A program made the position numbers and the translations under genes. A DNA stretch of 46,076 nt from Streptomyces sp. CT34 (GTDB taxonomy: Bacteria; Actinomycetota; Actinomycetes; Streptomycetales; Streptomycetaceae). Shown here in pieces: positions 10,282-17,416 of this stretch; position 1 is the first letter of the stretch, and each line of letters begins with the position of its first letter. The DNA is taken from positions 2,779,312 through 2,825,387 of the forward strand of contig NZ_KN708638.1 of assembly GCF_000805335.1 (NCBI RefSeq), given 5' to 3'. The notes beneath the pieces were generated by a model. It was not told the DNA's origin, searched no databases, and saw nothing but the letters and a program-made list of their open reading frames with translations.

Positions 10282-11427
10282 TCAGCCGCCCAGCGCGTCG
10301 AAGCGGCGGATCAGCTCGGCGCGGCCGGCCTCGGTGAGGTCGCCGTGGACGCGCATCCGGGCCAGGCCGCCGTCGGGGAAGACGTCCAGGCGGACGTGGG
10401 TGGCGGTGACCCGGCGGGGCAGCACGAAGCGGTGCGGGGTGTCGGGCTGGAGCCTGGTGCGGGGCAGGATCTCGCACCACGCGGACGCGTCGTCGGGGTC
10501 GCCGTCGCAGCCGGAGAGGGCGGCCCAGCCGGCCGCATTGCCCTTCAGGTACGCGGTGTCGATCTCCACGGCGCGGATCTCGCCCTGCGCGGCGAGGCGG
10601 AAGCGCACCCAGTCGTTGGTGCCCCGCACCCGGCGGCGGCGGTTCTCCCAGCCGTCGTCCATCTTGCGGGACAGGTCGGGCTGGATGATCTGGGTGGGCG
10701 GGGAGTAGAAGCGGTCCGAGGCGTCCTCGACCACACCGCCGTGCATCACGGAGGCCAGGTCGAGCGTGCCGAGGACGTCCAGCCACGCCGGGTCGGGGAC
10801 GACCTCGCCGTGCACCCGGAGGCGGGCTATCCCGCCGTCGGGGTGCTGCTTGAGGCGGAGGTGGGTGAAGCGACGTTCGGCGGTGACCTCGAAGCCGTTG
10901 GCGGCGTGGCCGCGGACCGGCGTGCGCGGGACGATCTCCTCCCACTCGACCCCGTCGGCCAGCAGGTCCTCGGGGCCGGGGCTGCCGGGCAGCGACGTCG
11001 CCTCGACGGTGACCTGCCGGGGGTAGTTGCCGCGGAAGTGGGCGGTGTCGACGATGACGCCGCGGATCACGCCGGGGGCGGCGAGGCGGATCAGCGCCCA
11101 GTCGTGCTCGTCGTCGGCCGGGAAGGGGTTCTGGCCGTCGGCGCCGCGCCGGCGCCGGGTCTCCCAGCCGTCCATGATCTTGCCCTTGTGGCCGAAGTGC
11201 TCGGGGTCGAAGACCGCCGGGCCCGGCTTCAGCAGGTTCTCCCGCTCGGCGAAGAACTCGTCGTTCGCCGCGACGACCCCGGCGCCGAAGCGGCGGTCGG
11301 CGAGGTCGACGAACGAGGTGAAGGCGAAGTCCCCGCCGCGGTAGTCGGCGTAGGGGTCGCCGCCACCGTACGGGGCGGCGTCGTTGGCGTGCGGATCGGT
11401 GGAGTCGGCGGCCGGGGTGGCGGTCAT
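10282..11427 (-). CDS. alc: Allantoicase
   Basis: 381 residues. Hydrolyses allantoate to ureidoglycolate and urea in purine catabolism. Two homologous beta-sandwich repeats are visible: FTSFVDLADRRFG...KGKIMDGWETRRRR and LDLASVMHGG...SRKMDDGWENRRRR, each followed by DW-containing strands (EHDWALIRLA; TNDWVRFRLA). The ATG at 11427 has GAAGGGA upstream. Allantoinase and malate synthase, often nearby, are not in this window. The 96-bp gap to the upstream lysR gene contains an 18-bp palindrome, a likely control site. Confidence 0.93.
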   Translation of the reverse strand: MTATPAADSTDPHANDAAPYGGGDPYADYRGGDFAFTSFVDLADRRFGAGVVAANDEFFAERENLLKPGPAVFDPEHFGHKGKIMDGWETRRRRGADGQNPFPADDEHDWALIRLAAPGVIRGVIVDTAHFRGNYPRQVTVEATSLPGSPGPEDLLADGVEWEEIVPRTPVRGHAANGFEVTAERRFTHLRLKQHPDGGIARLRVHGEVVPDPAWLDVLGTLDLASVMHGGVVEDASDRFYSPPTQIIQPDLSRKMDDGWENRRRRVRGTNDWVRFRLAAQGEIRAVEIDTAYLKGNAAGWAALSGCDGDPDDASAWCEILPRTRLQPDTPHRFVLPRRVTATHVRLDVFPDGGLARMRVHGDLTEAGRAELIRRFDALGG

Positions 11428-11498
11428 GCGGGTCCCTTCGTGCGCGGCGGACGGTACTGGAGACCGGTCCACCGTTGCAGCGGGGCACCCGACAGGTC

Positions 11499-11516
11499 CA
11501 TCGAAAGTTTTCGATG
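11499..11516. promoter_or_regulatory. 18-bp palindrome upstream of allantoicase
   Basis: CATCGAAA-GT-TTTCGATG is perfect apart from the central 2 bp. It is the most AT-rich patch in the lysR-alc gap and ends 72 bp before the alc start. It is a candidate operator for a purine-catabolism repressor (for example an AllR-type IclR protein) or the adjacent LysR. Binder unknown. Confidence 0.5.
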
Positions 11517-11523
11517 ATTGTGT

Positions 11524-12498
11524 TCAGTCGGGCTGAACGGTTCCCGGTGGTTCGGCGGTGTCGCCGCTCCCCCTGGCCGTCTGCGCGGCGGCGGCCCGGC
11601 GCAGCGCATCCAGCACCCTGGCCGGCCCCGGCGCGCCCTCGGCGCCGCGCCGGGCGGCGGCGATCACATGGCGGCGCGGCTGGTCGGCGTGCAGCACCCG
11701 CAGCGCCACCCCGGAGCCGCGCCCCGGGCCCCGGATCCCGCCCGCCCGCGCCATCCGCGGCACCAGCGCGACGCCCATCCCGGCCGCGACCATCGCCCAG
11801 ATCGCGCTCCAGTCGGCGGCGGCGTGCGCCTGCTCCGGGACGAAACCGGCGTTCTCGCACGCGGTGGTGGTGATCTGGGACCAGGGGCCGCTGCTGCCGA
11901 AGATCCACGGCTCGCCCGCCAGGTCGGCCAGCCGCAACCCCGGTGCGGCGGCCAGCGGATGGCCGGCCGGCAGTGCGACGTCCAGCGGGTCGGCGAGCAG
12001 CGAGACCCGGGTGAACTTGGGGTCGCGCGGGGTGGGGGCGTGCGCCGCCAGCGACAGCGCGAGATCCACACTGCCCTCCGCCAGCAGCTCGTACGCGGCC
12101 TCCGCCTCCGCCTCCCGTACGGCCACCGCCAGGCCCGGGTGGGTGCCGCGCAGCTCCTGCACGGCGGGCACCACCAGCGCCGGGATGGCGGTGGAGAAGG
12201 CGCCGACCCGCACCTGGCCGGCCTCGCCCTGGAGGAAGCCGAGCAACTCGGCGTCGGCCCGCTCCAGTTGGGCGAAGACCTCCTCGGCGTGCCGCAGCAC
12301 CAGCTGCGCGGCGGCGGTGAGCCGGACCCGCCGGCCGTGGGCCTCCAGGAGTGTCACCCCGAGCGACCTGGCCAGCCCGGTCAGCTGCTGGGAGACCGCC
12401 GAGGGCGTCATGTGCAGCGCCTCGGCGGCGGCGGTGACCGTACCCAGCTCTTGGAGGGTGCGCAGGATGCGCAACTTCTTGATGTCCCAGTCGGCCAT
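11524..12498 (-). CDS. LysR-family transcriptional regulator
   Basis: 324 residues. N-terminal winged HTH (about 5-65: LRILRTLQELGTVTAAAEAL then TPSAVSQQLTGLARSLG), followed by a periplasmic-binding-like effector domain (about 90-290). The ATG at 12498 begins the conserved IKKLRILRTL region; the 13-residue upstream extension is not typical. It lies just downstream of the desaturase gene and upstream of alc on the same strand. Its target and inducer are not evident; alc or the desaturase are positional candidates only. Confidence 0.9.
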   Translation of the reverse strand: MADWDIKKLRILRTLQELGTVTAAAEALHMTPSAVSQQLTGLARSLGVTLLEAHGRRVRLTAAAQLVLRHAEEVFAQLERADAELLGFLQGEAGQVRVGAFSTAIPALVVPAVQELRGTHPGLAVAVREAEAEAAYELLAEGSVDLALSLAAHAPTPRDPKFTRVSLLADPLDVALPAGHPLAAAPGLRLADLAGEPWIFGSSGPWSQITTTACENAGFVPEQAHAAADWSAIWAMVAAGMGVALVPRMARAGGIRGPGRGSGVALRVLHADQPRRHVIAAARRGAEGAPGPARVLDALRRAAAAQTARGSGDTAEPPGTVQPD

Positions 12499-12574
12499 GC
12501 GGGCAGCGTACGCACCCGGTCCGGCCGGACCGGTCACCGCCGGCCGAGGCCCACCGCGACGGCCGCCGGCGGAC

Positions 12575-13549
12575 CTACCGCCGGGCCGCCCGGCGGGCCA
12601 GGATCGCCGCCTGCCGCTCGTCGAACTTCCGGGCCTGGCCGTCCAGTCCGCCCATGAACAGCCCCAGCTCCTCCTGCGCCGCCAGCCCGGCCGGGCCCAG
12701 CCCGCCGATCTCCAGCACCTTCAGGTAGCGCAGCACGGGCTGGAGCACATCGTCGTGGTGGATGCGCAGGTTGTAGATCCCGCCGAGCGCCATCCGGGCC
12801 GCGGCCCGCTCGAACCCGGGCATGCCGTGGCCGGGCATCCGGAAGTTGACGACCACGTCCCGCACCGCGCACATGGTCTGGTCGGGGGCCAGCTCGAAGG
12901 CGGCGCCGAGCAGGTTCCGGTAGAAGACCATGTGCAGGTTCTCGTCGGTGGCGATCCGGGCCAGCATCCGGTCGCACACCGGGTCGCCGGAGTGGTGGCC
13001 CGTGTTGCGGTGCGAGATCCGGGTGGCCAGTTCCTGGAAGGCGACGTACGCCACCGAGTGCAGCATGCTGTGCCCGTTGTCGGACTCGAAGCCCTCGGAC
13101 ATGTGGGCCATCCGGAACCGCTCCAGCTCGACCGGGTCGACCGCGCGACTGGTGAGCAGGTAGTCGCGCATCACGATGCCGTGCCGGCCCTCCTCCGCGG
13201 TCCAGCGGTGCACCCAGGTGCCCCAGGCGCCGTCCCGACCGAAGAGGGTGGCGATCTCGTGGTGGTAGCTGGGGAGGTTGTCCTCGGTGAGGAGGTTGAC
13301 CACCAGCGCGACCCGGCCGATGTCGGAGACCTTGGACTGCTCGGGGGCCCAGGGCTCGCCGCCCAGCACCCCGTCGAAGTTCCGCCCGTCGCTCCACGGC
13401 ACGTACTCGTGGGGCATCCACTCCTTGGCGATCTTCAGGTGCCGATTGAGCTCCTTCTCGACGACCTCTTCGAGTGCGTAGAGCAGCTGGGCGTCGCTCC
13501 AGGCGGTCTGGCCGAGCTCTCCGTCAGGGCGTGCGGGGGCGATGGTCAC
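12575..13549 (-). CDS. Acyl-ACP (stearoyl-ACP type) desaturase
   Basis: 324 residues, soluble diiron fatty-acid desaturase (DesA1/DesA2-like in actinobacteria) that introduces a cis double bond into acyl-ACP or a related thioester using reduced ferredoxin and O2. Probable iron ligands: E89 in TEDNLPSYH, E120-G-R-H123, E173 in FQELATR and E203-N-L-H206 in DENLH. The GTG start has AGGAG 7 bp upstream. Two tandem palindromes 24-63 bp before the start suggest dedicated repression linked to membrane lipid state. No electron-transfer partner is adjacent. Confidence 0.9.
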   Translation of the reverse strand: MTIAPARPDGELGQTAWSDAQLLYALEEVVEKELNRHLKIAKEWMPHEYVPWSDGRNFDGVLGGEPWAPEQSKVSDIGRVALVVNLLTEDNLPSYHHEIATLFGRDGAWGTWVHRWTAEEGRHGIVMRDYLLTSRAVDPVELERFRMAHMSEGFESDNGHSMLHSVAYVAFQELATRISHRNTGHHSGDPVCDRMLARIATDENLHMVFYRNLLGAAFELAPDQTMCAVRDVVVNFRMPGHGMPGFERAAARMALGGIYNLRIHHDDVLQPVLRYLKVLEIGGLGPAGLAAQEELGLFMGGLDGQARKFDERQAAILARRAARR

Positions 13550-13572
13550 GGGGGAACTCCTGGGGACGACGG

Positions 13573-13612
13573 ACCTACGGCTCCGTAGGTTTTGACCTAC
13601 GGCCCCGTAGGT
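13573..13612. promoter_or_regulatory. Two tandem 18-bp palindromes controlling the desaturase
   Basis: ACCTACGG-CT-CCGTAGGT (13573-13590) and ACCTACGG-CC-CCGTAGGT (13595-13612) are identical in both arms, with centres 22 bp apart (two helical turns). A further half site CGTAGGT lies at 13621-13627. The geometry suits a TetR-family dimer pair. The regulator is not encoded next door. Confidence 0.75.
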
Positions 13613-13780
13613 TACGTCATCGTAGGTACGGCCCGGTTAAACAGATCCCCAATAACAAATCGGTCGAAAAGTACTCAACTGCCGCTCTGTACCCCGTTTT
13701 TCACCTGCGGAACTCCGGGCGGGCCGGAGCGGGCCAGGGTGTACGGACGGGGTGGAGCCCTTTCCGGCCCCGGGTACGGC

Positions 13781-13822
13781 AAAGGGGCGCCCCCGGTCCG
13801 GATGGACCGGGGGCGCCCCTTT
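13781..13822. terminator. Terminator downstream of the small membrane protein gene
   Basis: A perfect 19-bp inverted repeat (AAAGGGGCGCCCCCGGTCC, loop GGAT). On the minus strand it lies 59 bp past the stop at 13881 and ends in TTT. Confidence 0.85.
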
Positions 13823-13880
13823 CGGCGTCTCGGGTGCGGGCGGTCGGCCCGCGGAGTCCGTGCGGTGTCCCGCGGTGGAC

Positions 13881-14138
13881 TCAGCCCTTGGGCTTGGTCT
13901 GCTTGCGGGACTTGTCGGTCAGCATGACCAGTCCGGCGATGACCAGGAAGAGCACGACAGGCGCGACGACGTAGAGACCGAGCGTCTGGATCACGCTCAG
14001 GCCCGGGCCCGGGTCGTCACCGTCTACGCGGGTGAGCGCAAACGCGGGGGACGACATCAGCAGCAGCAGCGCGGTGCCGGCCGTGACGGTGCCGGCGCGC
14101 AGGGCGGTGTTCTTCACGTTCTTGACCTGGTTGCTCAC
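13881..14138 (-). CDS. Small membrane protein, unknown function
   Basis: 85 residues. N-terminal signal-like helix (TALRAGTVTAGTALLLLMSS, cleavage possible after AFA), a short acidic extracytoplasmic stretch (RVDGDDPGPG), a second hydrophobic helix (about 50-72: TLGLYVVAPVVLFLVIAGLV) and a basic tail (KSRKQTKPKG). The predicted form is a type I single-pass protein after cleavage, or a two-TM hairpin. A strong terminator follows it and it has its own upstream gap, so it is probably a real monocistronic gene. I do not recognise a family. Confidence 0.65.
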   Translation of the reverse strand: MSNQVKNVKNTALRAGTVTAGTALLLLMSSPAFALTRVDGDDPGPGLSVIQTLGLYVVAPVVLFLVIAGLVMLTDKSRKQTKPKG

Positions 14139-14462
14139 CCCATCAACGTATCGGACGCCTGTCCACTCCGCTCGCCCGGGGTGGCACAGGCCGCATCGCG
14201 GCAGGCCGGGGCGGGACGGCGGGCAGGAGGGCGTGGCATCGGTGCGGCGCCACCAGCCGGCGGGGGGGGCCGCCGGGACGGCCGCGGTGTCCGGCCGGGA
14301 GCCTGCGCACCCCGGTCCCCTACGGCGCTCGCGGCCGGCGGGACCGGCGGGCTGCGGGAGGGGCGCGGGGGCCGGACGGGGCGCCCCGGACCGTCGCCCA
14401 CGGCCGATGCGGTGGCAAGGAGGCCGCGCGGCGCAGGCGGTGCAGCTGAGTGACGGCCGGCG
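14139..14462. other. Intergenic region with no supported gene
   Basis: 324 bp between the small membrane protein start and the malQ stop. It is extremely GC-rich with a nine-G run near 14262-14270. Open frames here have arginine/proline-only composition typical of non-coding GC-rich DNA. It should contain the promoter of the small membrane protein; no clear hexamers are seen. Confidence 0.5.
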
Positions 14463-16610
14463 CTATCGCTCCACCGCCGCCAACTCCCGCATCAGTGCGT
14501 GCAGTCGGGGCGATGCCGCCAGCTGTTCCAGGGTCTGGGGGCGGCCGTCGGGGCCGGCGATCGGGAGGCGCCAGTTCGGGTACTCGTCCCAGGTCCCGGG
14601 GAGGTTCTGCGGGCGGCGGTCGCCCACCGCGTCCGGGAGCCAGACGCCGACCATCCGCGCCGGGGTGCGCAGCAGGAAGCGGTGCACGGCCTTGACCGCC
14701 GCCTCCTCGTCGCCGGCGCCCTCGGGTAGCAGCCCCCGGCGCACCAACTCGCCCAGCCACTCGCGGAGTTCGTACGCGGCGCGGTGCCGCTCCCGCTCCG
14801 GGGGCCCGGCGAGCAGGCCGAGGCGGGCGCGCAGTGCGACGTCCTCGCCGGTCAGCCGGGCGGCGGTGGGCGGCAGATCGTGGGTGGTGACGGTGGCCAG
14901 GCAGCCGGCGCGCCACTCCTCGGGGGCGAGGATCCGGGCCACGGCGGCGGCCGGCTCCGCCGCCGGTTCGCCGCCGGGCGGGTCGCCTCCCGGTGGGTCA
15001 CCGCTCCCGTATTCCCGCTCGAACCACAGCACGGAGGTGCCCAGCACGCCCCGTTCGGCGAGCGCGTCGCGGACGCCGGGTTCGACGGTGCCGAGGTCCT
15101 CGCCGATCACCGCCGCGCCCGCCCGGTGGGCCTCCAGGGCCAGTATCGAGAGCATCGCCTCGCCGTCGTAGCGGACGTACGCGCCCTCGGTCGGCGGGCG
15201 GCCCTCGGGGACCCACCAGAGCCGGAACAGCCCCATGACATGGTCGATGCGCAGCGCGCCGGCGTGCCGCAGCAGCCCGTTCAGCAGCTCGCGGTACGGG
15301 GCGTAGCCGGCGGCGGCCAGCGCGTCCGGGCGCCAGGGCGGCAGGCCCCAGTCCTGGCCGCGGGAGTTGAAGGCGTCGGGCGGTGCGCCGACGGACATCC
15401 CGGCGGCGAACGCGTGCCGCTGCGCCCAGGTGTCGGCGCCGGAGGGGTGCACGCCGACGGCGAGGTCGTGCACCAGCCCGATGCCCATCCCGGCTTCCCG
15501 GGCGGCCCGTTGGGCGGCGGCCAGCTGCTGGTCGGTGAGCCAGGCGAGCCGGGAGTGGAAGTCGATCCGGTCCAGGAGTTCGGGGCGCAGCCGGGCGGTC
15601 TGCGGCGAGCGGGGGTCGCGCAGCCCGGCGGGCCAGCCGCGCCAGTCGGGGCCGTGCCGCTCGGCGAGCGCGCACCAGGTGGCGTGGTCCTCCAGGGCCT
15701 GGCCCTGTTCGGCGAGGAAGTCGCAGTACGCGGCGCGCCGCCCCGGGGTGAGCGGGACGGCGCAGAGCAGCTCCAGGGCCTCCTGCTTGAGGGCCCAGAC
15801 GGCGTCCCGGTCGATCAGCGCGCCGTCGTCGAGGACCGCGGTGCGCAGCGCGCGGGCCCGTACGGCCAGTTCGCCGGCCCGGGTGCGGTCGGCGCCGGTC
15901 AACTGGGCGTATTCCGGGATGTGTTCGATGCGCAGGTGGACCGGGTCGGGGAAGCGGCGCGAGGAGGGACGGTAGGGGGACGGGTCGGTGGGCGGTCCGG
16001 GGACGGCCGCGTGCAGCGGGTTGAGCTGGAGGAAGCCGGTGCCCAGGGCGCGCCCGGACCAGGCGGCGAGGTCGGCGAGATCGGCGAGGTCGCCCATGCC
16101 CCAGGAGTGCCGGGACAGCAGCGAGTAGAGCTGGACGAGGAAGCCGTGGCTGCGGCCGGGCGGTTCGGGGACCCGGTCGGGGGCGACGATCAGGCGGGCG
16201 CGGGCGGTGCGGCCGTCGGGGGCGTCGGCGCGGAGTTCGTGGACGCCGAGCGGCAGCCCGGCGAGCGGTGCGGATCCGGGTGTCCCGCCGCGGAACGCGC
16301 CGCCGCGGAGCCCGGCGCCGACGATGCCGCCGTCCTCGGTCCGCACCCGCAGGACGGTGCCCTCGGGGAGGCCGGCGAGGTGCGGCGGCCGGCCGTGGCG
16401 GGTGGTGACGGTGGGCGGCAGCAGGGCGCGGCCCGCGGTCTCCTCGTAGGCGGTCAGGGCGGTGCGTACGGCGTGCGGCGTGGAGGCGTCGACGTCCAGT
16501 GCGGCGAGCACGGCGACGACGGTGTCCTCGGAAACGTGGACGGCCCGGCCCGGCGAGGGTTCGTAGGACGTGGCGATGCCGTGGAGCCGGGCGAGCCGCG
16601 CGCGGCCCAT
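14463..16610 (-). CDS. malQ: 4-alpha-glucanotransferase (amylomaltase, GH77)
   Basis: 715 residues. Transfers alpha-1,4-glucan segments between maltodextrins in the cytoplasm. GH77 motifs: the nucleophile region LRIDHVMGLFRLWWVP with D456, the acid/base E504 in GEDLGTVEPGVRDAL, the third carboxylate in TTHDLPPTAAR, and GVHPSGADTW. The actinobacterial N-terminal extension (about residues 1-160) is present, which explains the length above the 500-residue bacterial type. The start is 6 bp after the stop of the small upstream gene, so the two are co-transcribed. Confidence 0.95.
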   Translation of the reverse strand: MGRARLARLHGIATSYEPSPGRAVHVSEDTVVAVLAALDVDASTPHAVRTALTAYEETAGRALLPPTVTTRHGRPPHLAGLPEGTVLRVRTEDGGIVGAGLRGGAFRGGTPGSAPLAGLPLGVHELRADAPDGRTARARLIVAPDRVPEPPGRSHGFLVQLYSLLSRHSWGMGDLADLADLAAWSGRALGTGFLQLNPLHAAVPGPPTDPSPYRPSSRRFPDPVHLRIEHIPEYAQLTGADRTRAGELAVRARALRTAVLDDGALIDRDAVWALKQEALELLCAVPLTPGRRAAYCDFLAEQGQALEDHATWCALAERHGPDWRGWPAGLRDPRSPQTARLRPELLDRIDFHSRLAWLTDQQLAAAQRAAREAGMGIGLVHDLAVGVHPSGADTWAQRHAFAAGMSVGAPPDAFNSRGQDWGLPPWRPDALAAAGYAPYRELLNGLLRHAGALRIDHVMGLFRLWWVPEGRPPTEGAYVRYDGEAMLSILALEAHRAGAAVIGEDLGTVEPGVRDALAERGVLGTSVLWFEREYGSGDPPGGDPPGGEPAAEPAAAVARILAPEEWRAGCLATVTTHDLPPTAARLTGEDVALRARLGLLAGPPERERHRAAYELREWLGELVRRGLLPEGAGDEEAAVKAVHRFLLRTPARMVGVWLPDAVGDRRPQNLPGTWDEYPNWRLPIAGPDGRPQTLEQLAASPRLHALMRELAAVER

Positions 16611-16616
16611 GGCTGC

Positions 16617-16886
16617 TCAGACCTCCATGGACTCCGTGCCCAGCCCGGCGGCGGTGGGCTCGCTGGTCAGCGGGAGTTCGGCGGCGATGGGCACCTCGCT
16701 GGTCAGCGGGGCGCTGTCGGCGAGCGGCGGCTCGCTGGTGAGCGGCGGCTCGGCGAAGCTGAAGGAGCCGGAGCCGTCGAGACCGGAGTCGGGGCCGGAC
16801 ACCCCGTCGAAGAGGTCGGGCTCGGCCGGTGCGGCCGCCGGTTTGGTGGCCAGTGCGTCGAGGAGCAACTGAGCGGATGCGGCCAC
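16617..16886 (-). CDS. Small Pro/Glu/Ser-rich protein upstream of malQ, unknown function
   Basis: 89 residues. The GTG at 16886 is chosen because GGGAGG lies 6 bp upstream; an in-frame ATG at 16964 lacks such a site. After a short helical N-terminus (AASAQLLLDALATKP) the protein has degenerate repeats built on PLTSE (PPLTSEPPL, APLTSEVPI, LPLTSEP). It is predicted to be disordered and acidic. No signal peptide or TM. It forms an operon with malQ by position. No family recognised; it could be an unstructured regulator or a spurious but conserved leader. Confidence 0.55.
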   Translation of the reverse strand: MAASAQLLLDALATKPAAAPAEPDLFDGVSGPDSGLDGSGSFSFAEPPLTSEPPLADSAPLTSEVPIAAELPLTSEPTAAGLGTESMEV

Positions 16887-16931
16887 GCGGGCCTCCCGTT
16901 CATCGGTAGTGGGACATGTCTGGCCTACCCA

Positions 16932-16957
16932 GTCGACACGATCGCAGACGTGTCGAC
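16932..16957. promoter_or_regulatory. Inverted repeat GTCGACACG-N8-CGTGTCGAC
   Basis: Perfect 9-bp arms with an 8-bp spacer, 46-71 bp upstream of the small gene that precedes malQ. A candidate operator; regulator unknown. Confidence 0.45.
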
Positions 16958-16965
16958 CATGCAAA

Positions 16966-16981
16966 CGTGACCCACGTCACA
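16966..16981. promoter_or_regulatory. Crp-like binding site
   Basis: CGTGA-CCCACG-TCACA. On the reverse strand this is TGTGA-N6-TCACG, nine of ten arm positions of the Crp consensus TGTGA-N6-TCACA. It is placed about 85 bp upstream of the malQ-operon start and could also serve the divergent GH84 gene. Streptomyces Crp binds similar sites. Confidence 0.5.
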
Positions 16982-17416
16982 CTAGCCGCCGGCAGGCGAT
17001 TTCGCGGCGGGGAGCGCCGGCGGGCGCACAGAACACGCGGGAAGGGGGTCCGGGAACGCAATTCCTGCGGTGTGCGGTAGTGCACCACCCCCGCCACCCA
17101 TCGACCACAAAAGGGGCATTACGGAACTTGTCCGGGAGGGCCGCCGCCGGGGGCACGGGGCCTGCGCCGAGGCGCGGTTGACACCTTTACCGGCACAATG
17201 GTGGGCTCACCGCCGAAGGTCTGTCCGATCGGGTACCGGCGGGTACGCAACCCCCCGGTTCCCCGCGCCGCGCGCACCACGACCACCAGCCTCCACCGCG
17301 GCGACCGCCGGCCGGCCGGACGCTTGTGCGCGCGAGCGCCACGGCGGCCGGGCAGTGGGGACGAAGGGGGCGCCGGCGCGGGCCGGCGAGCACGAGACGG
17401 GGAACGAGGAGCGACC

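Larger units (their letters stand above)
16887..17416. other. Divergent regulatory region between the malQ operon and the GH84 gene
   Basis: 530 bp without a convincing gene. It contains the 9-bp inverted repeat and the Crp-like site listed separately, and an isolated TTGACA at 17178-17183 upstream of the GH84 gene without a good -10 box at 17 bp. Open frames in 17198-17416 lack conserved sequence. Confidence 0.5.

Noticed and set aside
7130..11908. 1592-codon open frame on the minus strand
   Set aside because: Only its last 76 codons (mazE) are real. The rest is antisense to pepN copy 2 or out of frame with allantoicase, with Arg/Gly/Pro/Leu-biased shadow composition.
17178..17206. Possible sigma-70-type promoter TTGACA before the GH84 gene
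   Set aside because: No TANNNT -10 element at 16-19 bp spacing; recorded only as an isolated hexamer.
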